Part shown: one piece after another, positions 8,056 through 15,691 of the stretch
Layout: each line of letters starts with the position of its first letter
Numbering within the stretch: the first letter of the stretch is position 1
NCBI GenBank assembly: GCA_964429485.1
Contig: CAYSBW010000027.1
Location: 1 to 28,652, forward strand
From: JAPLKB01 sp964429485
GTDB lineage: Bacteria > Desulfobacterota > Syntrophorhabdia > Syntrophorhabdales > Syntrophorhabdaceae
Direction: 5' to 3'
DNA length: 28,652 nt
The notes under the pieces: model-generated
Told to the model about the DNA's origin: nothing
Databases searched by the model: none
Seen by the model: the letters and a program-made list of their open reading frames with translations, nothing else
Position numbers and translations under genes: made by a program

Positions 8056-8072
8056 ACAGCGCTGTTAAACAG
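8056..8072. promoter_or_regulatory. Two overlapping palindromes upstream of the helicase gene
   Basis: ACAGCGCTGT (8056-8065) is a perfect 10-bp palindrome. CTGTTAAACAG (8062-8072) is a perfect 5-1-5 palindrome that overlaps it by 4 nt. They lie 15 nt upstream of the helicase ATG on the minus strand, next to a TTGACT -35-like hexamer (8073-8078). This is a plausible operator, perhaps for damage-responsive control. It does not match a LexA box I can name with certainty. Confidence 0.35.
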
Positions 8073-8106
8073 TCAACTTTTTTTAAAGAATCGTTTTTCC
8101 TTCTAT

Positions 8107-8523
8107 CTATTCCCCAATAATTTTTACAAGCACTCTTTTTTTACGCCTTCCATCGAACTCACCGTAAAAAATCTGTTCCCACGGGCCAAAGTCAAGTCTG
8201 CCCGAAGTTATTGCAACAACTGTTTCCCTGCCCATTACAGAACGCTTTAGATGGGCATCTGCATTGTCTTCTCCGACATTGTGGCGATATTGCGATACAG
8301 GTTCGTGTGGTGCAAGATCTTCAAGCCATTTGTCCAGATCATGATGGAGTCCTGATTCATCGTCATTAATAAAGACTGATGCTGTGATGTGCATGGCGTT
8401 TACAAGCACAAACCCTTCTTTAATACCGCTTTCCCTGAGACATTCCTCAACCTCACTGGTGATGTTTATAAAGCCCCGCCTCGAAGGTATGTTAAACCAC
8501 AATTCTTTTTTGTAACTTTTCAT
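8107..8523 (-). CDS. yjbQ: YjbQ family protein (UPF0047)
   Basis: The 138-aa protein matches the YjbQ/UPF0047 family over its whole length. Signature stretches are HITASVFINDDESGL (45-59), YRHNVGEDNADAHLK (79-93) and the FGPWEQIFYGEFDG end (112-125). The conserved histidines H45, H81 and H91 and the acidic residues suit a metal or phosphate site. Members have weak thiamine-phosphate synthase activity in some species, but the main physiological role is unsettled. The ATG overlaps the stop of the upstream GNAT-like gene by 4 nt (ATGA), so it is translated with the oxidase block. No other thiamine gene is near, so the thiamine annotation should be treated with care. Confidence 0.9.
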   Translation of the reverse strand: MKSYKKELWFNIPSRRGFINITSEVEECLRESGIKEGFVLVNAMHITASVFINDDESGLHHDLDKWLEDLAPHEPVSQYRHNVGEDNADAHLKRSVMGRETVVAITSGRLDFGPWEQIFYGEFDGRRKKRVLVKIIGE

Positions 8524-9563
8524 CTATTATTCTCCCTGCCTGCTGAAATACTTAAAGACCAGTCAGACTTTGCAAACTCAAGTATTTTTTTTGCACAGTC
8601 ATTGAACAGGCAAATACCCTCCCAGTTTGGCTGTACCATAATCTTCTGCATGAGAAGTCCGTCTGAGCCGAACCATAATGGCAGGATTCCTCCCAGAAAA
8701 TAGCCATTCTTCCTGAGAAAATCCACAACCCAGTTTATCCATGGCCATGAAAGATTAAGCCATACCTGCAGAACAATAGCACCACGGTCCAGGGCATCTT
8801 TTTCCTGTCTGATAAAAGTTTCAGAAAAGTCCTTCCCTGCTTCATAAACGGCAAACCTGGCTACCTTTGCAAAATCGAATATCTGTGTTTTAATCATGGT
8901 TGAGATTCTATTATCAGGCACACTGTCTGAAGTTACCATAGGTCTTACTTCGATCAATTGTGCGTATATAAATTCAAGAATATCCCTGTAAGCTGATGGA
9001 ACATAAATGCTATGTGCTTTAAGATTGTATATTCTGAACATGTGAAGGCAGGCAACCCTGCCTGACGCACTTTTTTCCTTCATGTATGCCTCGGCAGACA
9101 TCAGGTCGATTTCAATAGAGGTTATATCCCTTGCATACTGATGCCACGATTTCTGCATATAGATATTGTTGCATACAGCCTCTCCAAAAATTGCGTCAAT
9201 ATTCATTCGAGGCGCCAAAACCTCGCATATATATCGATTTATTTCGTTTATAATATTCTGTTTGCGGTATGAAGGCAGAACAAGGCCCTGGCCTGCCTCA
9301 TATACCTGTGGATTTGGACATGAACGATACATCGCCTCATAGGCTACAACATCCCCTTGAGGTGTCCGTGCCACAACAGGTATGTTTTCAAGATCAATAA
9401 ATGCCTTGATGAGTTGATCAGGATCATATACGAGCTTTACCGGATATTCATACCCGTAAACTGATTCAAAAAGCTTTTTCACACCTTCTGCATCATCAGG
9501 CTTAAATGTATCTATAATGAATGTCTGTTTTGCCTCTATAGCTTCTTTTTGAAATTGCATCAT
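8520..9563 (-). CDS. GNAT-like acetyltransferase (second, stand-alone copy)
   Basis: The 347-aa protein has a GNAT-like N-terminal half. VYEAGQGLVLPSYRKQNIINEINRY (about 87-111) resembles the beta4 strand and acetyl-CoA loop but lacks a clean QxxGxG/A. EAVCNNIYMQKSW (about 128-140) resembles the later GNAT strand and helix. The C-terminal part (about 264-309) contains WPW, then GILPLWFGSDGLLMQ. It aligns by eye with the end of the ATPase/GNAT fusion that opens this operon, sharing PW, K, LP, D and Q at matching spacing, so the two look like paralogues. AAGGAG precedes the first of two ATGs. The gene follows the MFS transporter by 36 nt. The substrate is unknown, and activity is uncertain because the acetyl-CoA loop is degenerate. 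Confidence 0.65.
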   Translation of the reverse strand: MMQFQKEAIEAKQTFIIDTFKPDDAEGVKKLFESVYGYEYPVKLVYDPDQLIKAFIDLENIPVVARTPQGDVVAYEAMYRSCPNPQVYEAGQGLVLPSYRKQNIINEINRYICEVLAPRMNIDAIFGEAVCNNIYMQKSWHQYARDITSIEIDLMSAEAYMKEKSASGRVACLHMFRIYNLKAHSIYVPSAYRDILEFIYAQLIEVRPMVTSDSVPDNRISTMIKTQIFDFAKVARFAVYEAGKDFSETFIRQEKDALDRGAIVLQVWLNLSWPWINWVVDFLRKNGYFLGGILPLWFGSDGLLMQKIMVQPNWEGICLFNDCAKKILEFAKSDWSLSISAGRENNR

Positions 9564-9599
9564 AAGTATATACTCCTTGCTTTAAAAAAAATTCAGCTT

Positions 9600-10799
9600 T
9601 CATGTATTAATGTAAAGAACAGGCCTGTGATCTCCGCTGTTTAAATCTAACAGGGATAAAAGGATTGCTGCTAAAAGACATAAAAATCCGCAAAAATAAA
9701 ACAATGCATTATAACCAAAATAGTTCAGTGCAAAACCGCCTATAAAAGGGCCTGCAAAAAATCCGGCCTGCATCGTCACCAGGGAAAGGATGAGGTTCAT
9801 ACTCTTAAAGTAAGGCGCAGACAGATCGAAAATAAGAGCATAAACGAGAGGCATTGCTATTCCCCAGCAAAAACCTGTGAAAAAGGCCAGTACAAAAAAC
9901 ATCCATAATTCGTATATATATGCCATGAATACAAAACAGACTGTAAGCCCGGCCATACAGTATATTGTAAACTTCGCCTTGTTTATCCTGTCAAAAAGAA
10001 CACTGAAAAGCCTGACACCTATCATTGCAGCAGTGGCAATTGTAAAGAAATATCCGGGATTTTGCACACCCCTTGTGTGACCATACTGTTTGATAAAGAA
10101 AAAAACAATAGTATAAGAACTGTACAGCAGCAAACTTACGGTAAACATAATAAGTATATTTCTGTTCTTTATATTGTCAAAAAGACTGCGGATATCAATA
10201 TTGTCTTTTATATGCATGGTATTGAGCCTTGTCTGCAAACCAGATTTTAATTTAAAAACAAGAAAAAAAGAAATTATCATCAATGCAGCGCTGTACATCA
10301 AAATTCGTTCAAAGTCCGACGGTGTTTTGTCTATTGCATTGACAACAGGCGGTATTATTGCGTATGGGACCAGTCTTATAATGGTTATAAAACCAAATGC
10401 CTGGCCGCTCTTTTGAGACGGTATATAATCTATTATAATTGCCAGCATGGCTGATATAAGACAAACAAATGCTGCACCGTGCACAATCCTGACAGCAATA
10501 AGCATTGAAAGATTCGAAGCAAATCCGTATGATAAAAGCATGGCTGCCATGCCGATAATACCAGAAAAAAGCCATTTAAGGGCATTACGGGAATTCAGAT
10601 GCACAGATAGAAAAGGCTGGAGTATGAAACTTGCCAGAGAATCGGCGGCAATAATGAACCCCGTCCACGCAGGATTAATATTTAAAGATACGAGATACCG
10701 ATGAAATTGAAAAAAAACAGACATTACTGCAGATGCAAAAAAGAAAATAAAGCATATTAGCAGGAATTCCTTTGTAAACAGCCCTTGTTTTTCCTCCAT
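9600..10799 (-). CDS. MFS transporter
   Basis: This is a 399-aa hydrophobic protein with about twelve membrane segments and the length of a Major Facilitator Superfamily carrier. A DRINKAK stretch in the cytoplasmic loop after segment 8 corresponds to the repeated MFS motif A (GxxxDRxGRR-like); the first copy, between segments 2 and 3, is poorly conserved. The overall look is of the drug/sugar efflux type (MFS_1). It sits 3 nt behind the FeS/FAD oxidoreductase subunit, inside the operon, so it may import the substrate or export the product of the oxidase. Direction and solute cannot be read from sequence. The start ATG is preceded by a GAT-rich stretch within the preceding stop region rather than a strong ribosome binding site, which suggests coupling. 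Confidence 0.85.
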   Translation of the reverse strand: MEEKQGLFTKEFLLICFIFFFASAVMSVFFQFHRYLVSLNINPAWTGFIIAADSLASFILQPFLSVHLNSRNALKWLFSGIIGMAAMLLSYGFASNLSMLIAVRIVHGAAFVCLISAMLAIIIDYIPSQKSGQAFGFITIIRLVPYAIIPPVVNAIDKTPSDFERILMYSAALMIISFFLVFKLKSGLQTRLNTMHIKDNIDIRSLFDNIKNRNILIMFTVSLLLYSSYTIVFFFIKQYGHTRGVQNPGYFFTIATAAMIGVRLFSVLFDRINKAKFTIYCMAGLTVCFVFMAYIYELWMFFVLAFFTGFCWGIAMPLVYALIFDLSAPYFKSMNLILSLVTMQAGFFAGPFIGGFALNYFGYNALFYFCGFLCLLAAILLSLLDLNSGDHRPVLYINT

Positions 10800-10802
10800 C
10801 GT

Positions 10803-12248
10803 CTATCCGAGCAAACGAAAGATTAGATTTACTGCAACATACCGTCTGTAGGCTGCATTTGCACGTATGTCATTGATAGGCGAAATTATGTTTTTAATGA
10901 CAGGAATCAGAGATTTAAGTGTTTCTTCAGTCAAAAACCTGCCTGCAAGCATGCTATCAATTTCCTCTGATGTTACAACTGTGGGTCCCACACTTCCCCA
11001 TGCGAAATGTGCCTTTTCAATAATACCCCTTTCTGTTGTTTTTATAATGGCGGTAAAACTTGCTATGGAAATAGCCAGAGCTTTTCTCTGTCCCAGCTTT
11101 TCAAAATGGTTGATATCATAGTCACTATCCTTATTAATCCATATGCCGTAAAGGATTTCACCTTTTCTTAATGCTGTTTTACCAGGTCCAAGAATAAAAT
11201 CCTTAATGAACATACGTCGGGACTCGTGTTTGGAGCGTATATCCACTTCGGCATTCAAGGTAAATAACGGCGGCAGGCTGTCTCCTGCAGGCGATGCAGT
11301 ACATATGTTGCCTCCTATGGTCCCCATATTTCTTATTGGAGGTGAACCAAGAGATTCAAGAGCCTTAACAAGTACAGGAAATTCTTTCTGTATTACGGAA
11401 TTAGATATCAATTGGTTGTGAGTACAGCACGATCCGATGAAAACATTGCCTTCAATGTCTTCGTGGACAACTTTCATCTGTTTTATTCTTTCAAGGCATA
11501 TAAAGTCAAGTTTTATTGATGCGTCAGATACTCCAGCTTTAGCAAGGATATCAGTGCCACCTGCATAAAGTATCGCATCTGGTAGTTCTTTCATTATATT
11601 GAATAATTCATCCAATGTTTCAGGAATTAAAGGATTGGCATGGCTATGATAGATATTCAGGTCTTGTTTTTTAAACACATTCTGTAAATTGTCATTTTCA
11701 AAGGCATCTTTGCCTGTAACTACAGAATGTGCTGCAGCATCTATAGCTTCAACGATTTTCTGATATCCAGTACAGCGGCAAAGATTACCGCTTATTGCTT
11801 TACGTATCTGAGCCTTGTCAGGATTACTATTTTTTGAAAGAAAACTTACTGTGGCCAAGATCATGCCTGGCGTGCAAAATCCGCACTGTATCGCACCATG
11901 AGATATAAAGGACTCCTGAATAGGGTGCAATATGGGCATGTGGTCATTTTCATCTAATTTATTGTCTTCTGCTGTTGTTTGAGATTTACCGTTGACAACT
12001 GCATGTGCTGTACCTGCAATACCTTCAATGGTGATAATATGTCTGCCTTCGAGCTGAGGGGCAAGCATAAGGCAGGATAGCCTGTTTTCACCGTCAACAA
12101 GAATTGTACACGCGCCACATTCCCCTTCACCGCAGCCTTCTTTCGTGCCTGTATGATGCAGATCCTCTCTCAATAAATCCACAACCCTTTCCTTGGGATC
12201 AACATCAATTACAATAAATCTGTTGTTAAGAGTAAAAGCAACTTTCAA
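10803..12248 (-). CDS. Molybdenum hydroxylase FeS/FAD subunit (xanthine dehydrogenase small-subunit type)
   Basis: The 481-aa protein fuses two electron-transfer modules. A plant-type 2Fe-2S domain has C39, C44, C47 and C59. A helical 2Fe-2S domain has C122, C125, C157 and C159 (CGFCTPG and CRCTGYQ). From about residue 200 there is a CoxM-type FAD domain with AGGTD and GGNICTASPAGDSLPP, then the CO-dehydrogenase-flavoprotein C-terminal region. A hydrophilic insert (about 83-104) separates the two cluster domains. It passes electrons from the molybdenum subunit encoded upstream to an acceptor. Translation appears to start at TTG overlapping the preceding stop (TTGA), supported by AAAGGTGG (12266-12259) 10 nt before it; no better ATG is in frame. 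Xanthine is only one of many possible substrates for this family. Confidence 0.88.
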   Translation of the reverse strand: MKVAFTLNNRFIVIDVDPKERVVDLLREDLHHTGTKEGCGEGECGACTILVDGENRLSCLMLAPQLEGRHIITIEGIAGTAHAVVNGKSQTTAEDNKLDENDHMPILHPIQESFISHGAIQCGFCTPGMILATVSFLSKNSNPDKAQIRKAISGNLCRCTGYQKIVEAIDAAAHSVVTGKDAFENDNLQNVFKKQDLNIYHSHANPLIPETLDELFNIMKELPDAILYAGGTDILAKAGVSDASIKLDFICLERIKQMKVVHEDIEGNVFIGSCCTHNQLISNSVIQKEFPVLVKALESLGSPPIRNMGTIGGNICTASPAGDSLPPLFTLNAEVDIRSKHESRRMFIKDFILGPGKTALRKGEILYGIWINKDSDYDINHFEKLGQRKALAISIASFTAIIKTTERGIIEKAHFAWGSVGPTVVTSEEIDSMLAGRFLTEETLKSLIPVIKNIISPINDIRANAAYRRYVAVNLIFRLLG

Positions 12249-14560
12249 TAGTAAACCCCCACCTTTAATCTTTTATCCCTTTTCCTAAGTAAATTGAGAA
12301 CCTTTTCACCTGTAATCGGCGCAGAGAAAATTCTTAATCCACATCCGTCTGCCACAGCATTGGCAACAGCAGGCAAAGGACCACTCATCGCAACTTCTCC
12401 CGCCCCTTTCATGCCGAAAGGACCTGATTCCTCTTCCATATCAACGTGTATGGATATTATCTCAGGAATATCCATTGAAGTAGGAATGATATATGTTGCA
12501 AGGTTCTCTGTTATTACCCGTCCCTTTACGACTTTAAATTCTTCTGTTAGCGCATAACCAATACCTTGTGCGACAGCGCCATGGATCTGCTGTTCAAATA
12601 CCTGAGGATTCAAAATCCTTCCCGCATCTGTTACTGCGAGGTATTTTTTTATCTCCACAGTGCCGGTAAGCTTGTCGATTTCAACATACGCGATATGAGC
12701 ACCGTAGGAGTAGATAAGGTGTGGGCCCATATATATAGTATCAAGCTTTTCTTGAACTATGGGCATTCTGAAATAATCTGTGAATATTCTCTCAGAATCA
12801 TCAAAATGATGTGAAATATTTTCAAGGGCGATTTCAGTTCCCGAAGGCAAATGCCTTACAAGACCTGGTTCAAGCACAAATTCGTCAGTTTTTGATCCGA
12901 AAATTGTAGTAGCAGCCTTCTCCAGAATATGATTACCAAGTGCTCGGGCTGCACCAATCAAAGCGTTGCCGTACGTATATGTGGTGCGGCTTGCAGTTGA
13001 AGACCCACAAGGTGTTGTCCTGGCTGTATCGGGTAGAACAAGTTCCATTATGTCTTGTTTTTGTTTCAGAATATGTCCTGCTATCTGCAGATATGTGCTT
13101 GCATTGCCCTGTCCCATGTCCACCACGCCTGCATACACCCTTATTCTGCCCCGACGGGTGAACTCTATTTTTGCCGTTGCCTGATCCGGCACAACAGGTG
13201 GATATCCCATTGCATGTGCCATACATACCATGCCTACACCTCGTATTTTGTCAGCAGGTGAAGATTTTTTCCAAAGCTCTTTTTCTTTCCACAGCGGATG
13301 ATTTTTCAGAGTTTCAAGGCACTGCACAACCCCAACGGAGTGGGTAAGGGTAACACCGATACAGTTTTTATCTCCTTTTCTAACAGCATTTTTAAGTCTC
13401 AATTCGCACGGGTCCATACCAAGCTTACTGGCAAGCATATCAATAACCTGTTCTATTGCAGCCGTTGCCTGGGGAACGCCAAACCCTCGAAAAGGGCCGC
13501 CAAGGGTGTTGTTGGTATAAACGCACCATCCTTCAATACTTACATTGGGGATACGATATGCAGAACCAGCATGCTCAACCCCTAAGGTCATAATTTCTCC
13601 GCCAAAGGATGTGTATGCACCTCCATCATAATAAAGCCTGCAGTCAAGCGCTTTTAGTTCTCCGTTGCAGGTGGCTCCGATCCTGTAATGCATTCTTGCG
13701 GAAAGGCGTTTAACTCCTGCCAGAAAACTTTCCTTTCTGTCCCACCACATCTTTACAGGCCTTCCTCCTGCATGGAGGACAGCGAGGCCAAGGAGACACT
13801 GGACTGTTATACCGTCCTTACCACCGAAGGCGCCGCCAAGATATGGGGCAATAACACGTATCTTTTCCATCTCAACGCCAAGCACCGGGGCAATCTCAAA
13901 ACAATCGCGAAAAGGGGTCTGAGTTGAAGCAACAATGACAATAACATTATCTTCATCTTTAAATGCCCAGCCTGTCTCTGTCTCCAGATAGGCATGTTCC
14001 TGAAAAGGTACATCAAAGCTGCCTTCCACGATTATGTCACAACCGTCAAAGGCAGCTTCTGGTTTTCCTGTTTTAACTGATATGACCTTTACTATATTTC
14101 CTTCAGGGTTATCTTCATGAATTTTTAATGCATTCTCGGAAAGTGCCTCCTCCACGTCAAAAATTCCGGGCAGTGCATCATAATCAATAGAGATATGCTG
14201 TATTGCCTGATGCAGAGCCTTCCTGTTTTCAGCCAGCACCAGGGCGATGGGCTCGCCGCAGTATCTTATCCTTTCATCGGCAAGTACAGGCTGATCTTTG
14301 CGGACAACACCTGTCCTGTTTATACCGGTAATATCTTTATGTGTCAGAACGGTAATTACACCGGGGATTTTTCGAGCCCCTTCGACATCAATATGCTTTA
14401 GGATCCCATGGGGTACACTGGCCCTTTTAACTCCTGCCCAGATGAATGATGATTCATAATAATCAGCTGTATATTTTTCTGTACCTGTTACCTTGGTATA
14501 TGCGTCCTTTCTTGGTATGGATTTGCCTACGCAGACAAATCCATCTGAGCTCTTTTCCAT
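12245..14560 (-). CDS. Molybdenum hydroxylase large subunit (xanthine dehydrogenase/aldehyde oxidase family)
   Basis: The 771-aa protein has the CoxL/XdhB layout: an N-terminal aldehyde-oxidase a/b hammerhead domain (about 20-135), then the two molybdopterin-binding halves. Visible active-site motifs are QEHAYLE (187-193), GGAFGGKD (242-249), FRGFG (357-361), DMGQGN, PCGSSTASR and MKGAGE (717-722), whose final E722 fits the catalytic glutamate. The AYRSFR-type loop of CO dehydrogenase is absent, so it is not a CO dehydrogenase. The reaction would be hydroxylation of an N-heterocycle or oxidation of an aldehyde, with electrons going to the FeS/FAD subunit encoded next (4-nt overlap). AGGAAT precedes the ATG. 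No XdhC-type maturation factor lies in the window. The substrate is open. Confidence 0.9.
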   Translation of the reverse strand: MEKSSDGFVCVGKSIPRKDAYTKVTGTEKYTADYYESSFIWAGVKRASVPHGILKHIDVEGARKIPGVITVLTHKDITGINRTGVVRKDQPVLADERIRYCGEPIALVLAENRKALHQAIQHISIDYDALPGIFDVEEALSENALKIHEDNPEGNIVKVISVKTGKPEAAFDGCDIIVEGSFDVPFQEHAYLETETGWAFKDEDNVIVIVASTQTPFRDCFEIAPVLGVEMEKIRVIAPYLGGAFGGKDGITVQCLLGLAVLHAGGRPVKMWWDRKESFLAGVKRLSARMHYRIGATCNGELKALDCRLYYDGGAYTSFGGEIMTLGVEHAGSAYRIPNVSIEGWCVYTNNTLGGPFRGFGVPQATAAIEQVIDMLASKLGMDPCELRLKNAVRKGDKNCIGVTLTHSVGVVQCLETLKNHPLWKEKELWKKSSPADKIRGVGMVCMAHAMGYPPVVPDQATAKIEFTRRGRIRVYAGVVDMGQGNASTYLQIAGHILKQKQDIMELVLPDTARTTPCGSSTASRTTYTYGNALIGAARALGNHILEKAATTIFGSKTDEFVLEPGLVRHLPSGTEIALENISHHFDDSERIFTDYFRMPIVQEKLDTIYMGPHLIYSYGAHIAYVEIDKLTGTVEIKKYLAVTDAGRILNPQVFEQQIHGAVAQGIGYALTEEFKVVKGRVITENLATYIIPTSMDIPEIISIHVDMEEESGPFGMKGAGEVAMSGPLPAVANAVADGCGLRIFSAPITGEKVLNLLRKRDKRLKVGVYY

Positions 14561-14563
14561 ATG

Positions 14564-15691
14564 TTATTCCTGTGAAAGTACATTTTTTAAAGCTGCTATG
14601 AATGCCTCCATGGCATCATGCGTACTGATGCTTACACGTATCCAGTTGGGGAACCTAAAGCCTGTCATACTTCTTACCATAACCCCGTCAGACATTAGCC
14701 TTCTGTAGGCAAAAGTATCACTTATGGGTAGTTTTACCATTATAAAGCAGCCCTCTCCCGATTGTAAGGGAAGGCCAAGTGATTCCAGTTCTTTTTTAAG
14801 ATATTCCTTTTCATTTCTTACAAGTTTGCGTGTGGATTGTATGTGCTGATCATCATCAATAGCTCCAAGCACCGCTTCCTGTGCTATAGTGTTGACTGAG
14901 TATACAACACAGGTACGGCGTATAATGTCCACGACTTCACGACTTCCTGCAAGATAACCGATACGCAGGCCTGCAAGTCCATACATCTTGGAAAATGTTC
15001 GGAAAATCACAAGATTGGGATATTCAGAAATAAGCTTGATACCATCAGGGTAATCAGGTTCTTCCACAAATTCAAAATATGCTTCATCAACAACAACGAT
15101 TTGCCGTCCTCCAATTTCATCAAGAAAACGGCGAAGTCTGGTTTCGCTCCAGTAGGTTCCAGTAGGATTATTGGGATTGCAGACAAACAGTATTTTTGTC
15201 CGTTCATCTATCCTTTCAAGCATACCCTTGTCATCAAACCTGAAATCCACAAGGGGAACAAGTCTTGATTTAAAACCAGAAAAAGTAGCTACCCATTCAT
15301 AAACGGCAAAGGTCTTATCGGCAGTTATTATATTATCATTTTCCTGACAGAATGCCTTAATAACAAAAGCAATAACCTCGTTTGCACCGTTGCCTACAAG
15401 GAACTGATCGGGGTCAAAACCGTATTTTTCCGCAAGCTTTATTTTTATATAGTATGAATCTCCGCTTGGATAAAGAGCCGCATCAGATGGCTGGAAATGT
15501 TTTATAATTTCCCGGGCGGCAGGGGGAGGGCCTAAAGGATTTTCATTATTATTGAGCCGATAAATGTGTTTACATCCGTAAAGACTTTTCAGTTCCTTAT
15601 CTGGCTTGCTGGGGATATAAGCCTCAAAATTTTTTATGTATTCAGGTACAAGCCTGTCCATGGGAAGGTAGTGCATAAAGTTATACTTCAT
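14564..15691 (-). CDS. HisC-like PLP-dependent aminotransferase
   Basis: The 375-aa class I/II aminotransferase resembles histidinol-phosphate aminotransferase. It has NENPLGPP near the N terminus, a GNGANEVI cofactor-phosphate loop, NPNNPTGT, DEAYFEF, the Schiff-base lysine in TFSKMYGLAGLRIGY, and IRVSIS near the end. No other histidine genes are nearby, and it lies between the ATPase/GNAT fusion and the molybdenum hydroxylase. It may therefore act on another substrate, as many HisC paralogues do (aromatic or phosphono amino acids, cobamide precursors). The ATG at 15691 is preferred over an in-frame TTG at 15697; both overlap the end of the upstream gene, which implies translational coupling. 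The stop is 3 nt from the next start. Confidence 0.82.
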   Translation of the reverse strand: MKYNFMHYLPMDRLVPEYIKNFEAYIPSKPDKELKSLYGCKHIYRLNNNENPLGPPPAAREIIKHFQPSDAALYPSGDSYYIKIKLAEKYGFDPDQFLVGNGANEVIAFVIKAFCQENDNIITADKTFAVYEWVATFSGFKSRLVPLVDFRFDDKGMLERIDERTKILFVCNPNNPTGTYWSETRLRRFLDEIGGRQIVVVDEAYFEFVEEPDYPDGIKLISEYPNLVIFRTFSKMYGLAGLRIGYLAGSREVVDIIRRTCVVYSVNTIAQEAVLGAIDDDQHIQSTRKLVRNEKEYLKKELESLGLPLQSGEGCFIMVKLPISDTFAYRRLMSDGVMVRSMTGFRFPNWIRVSISTHDAMEAFIAALKNVLSQE

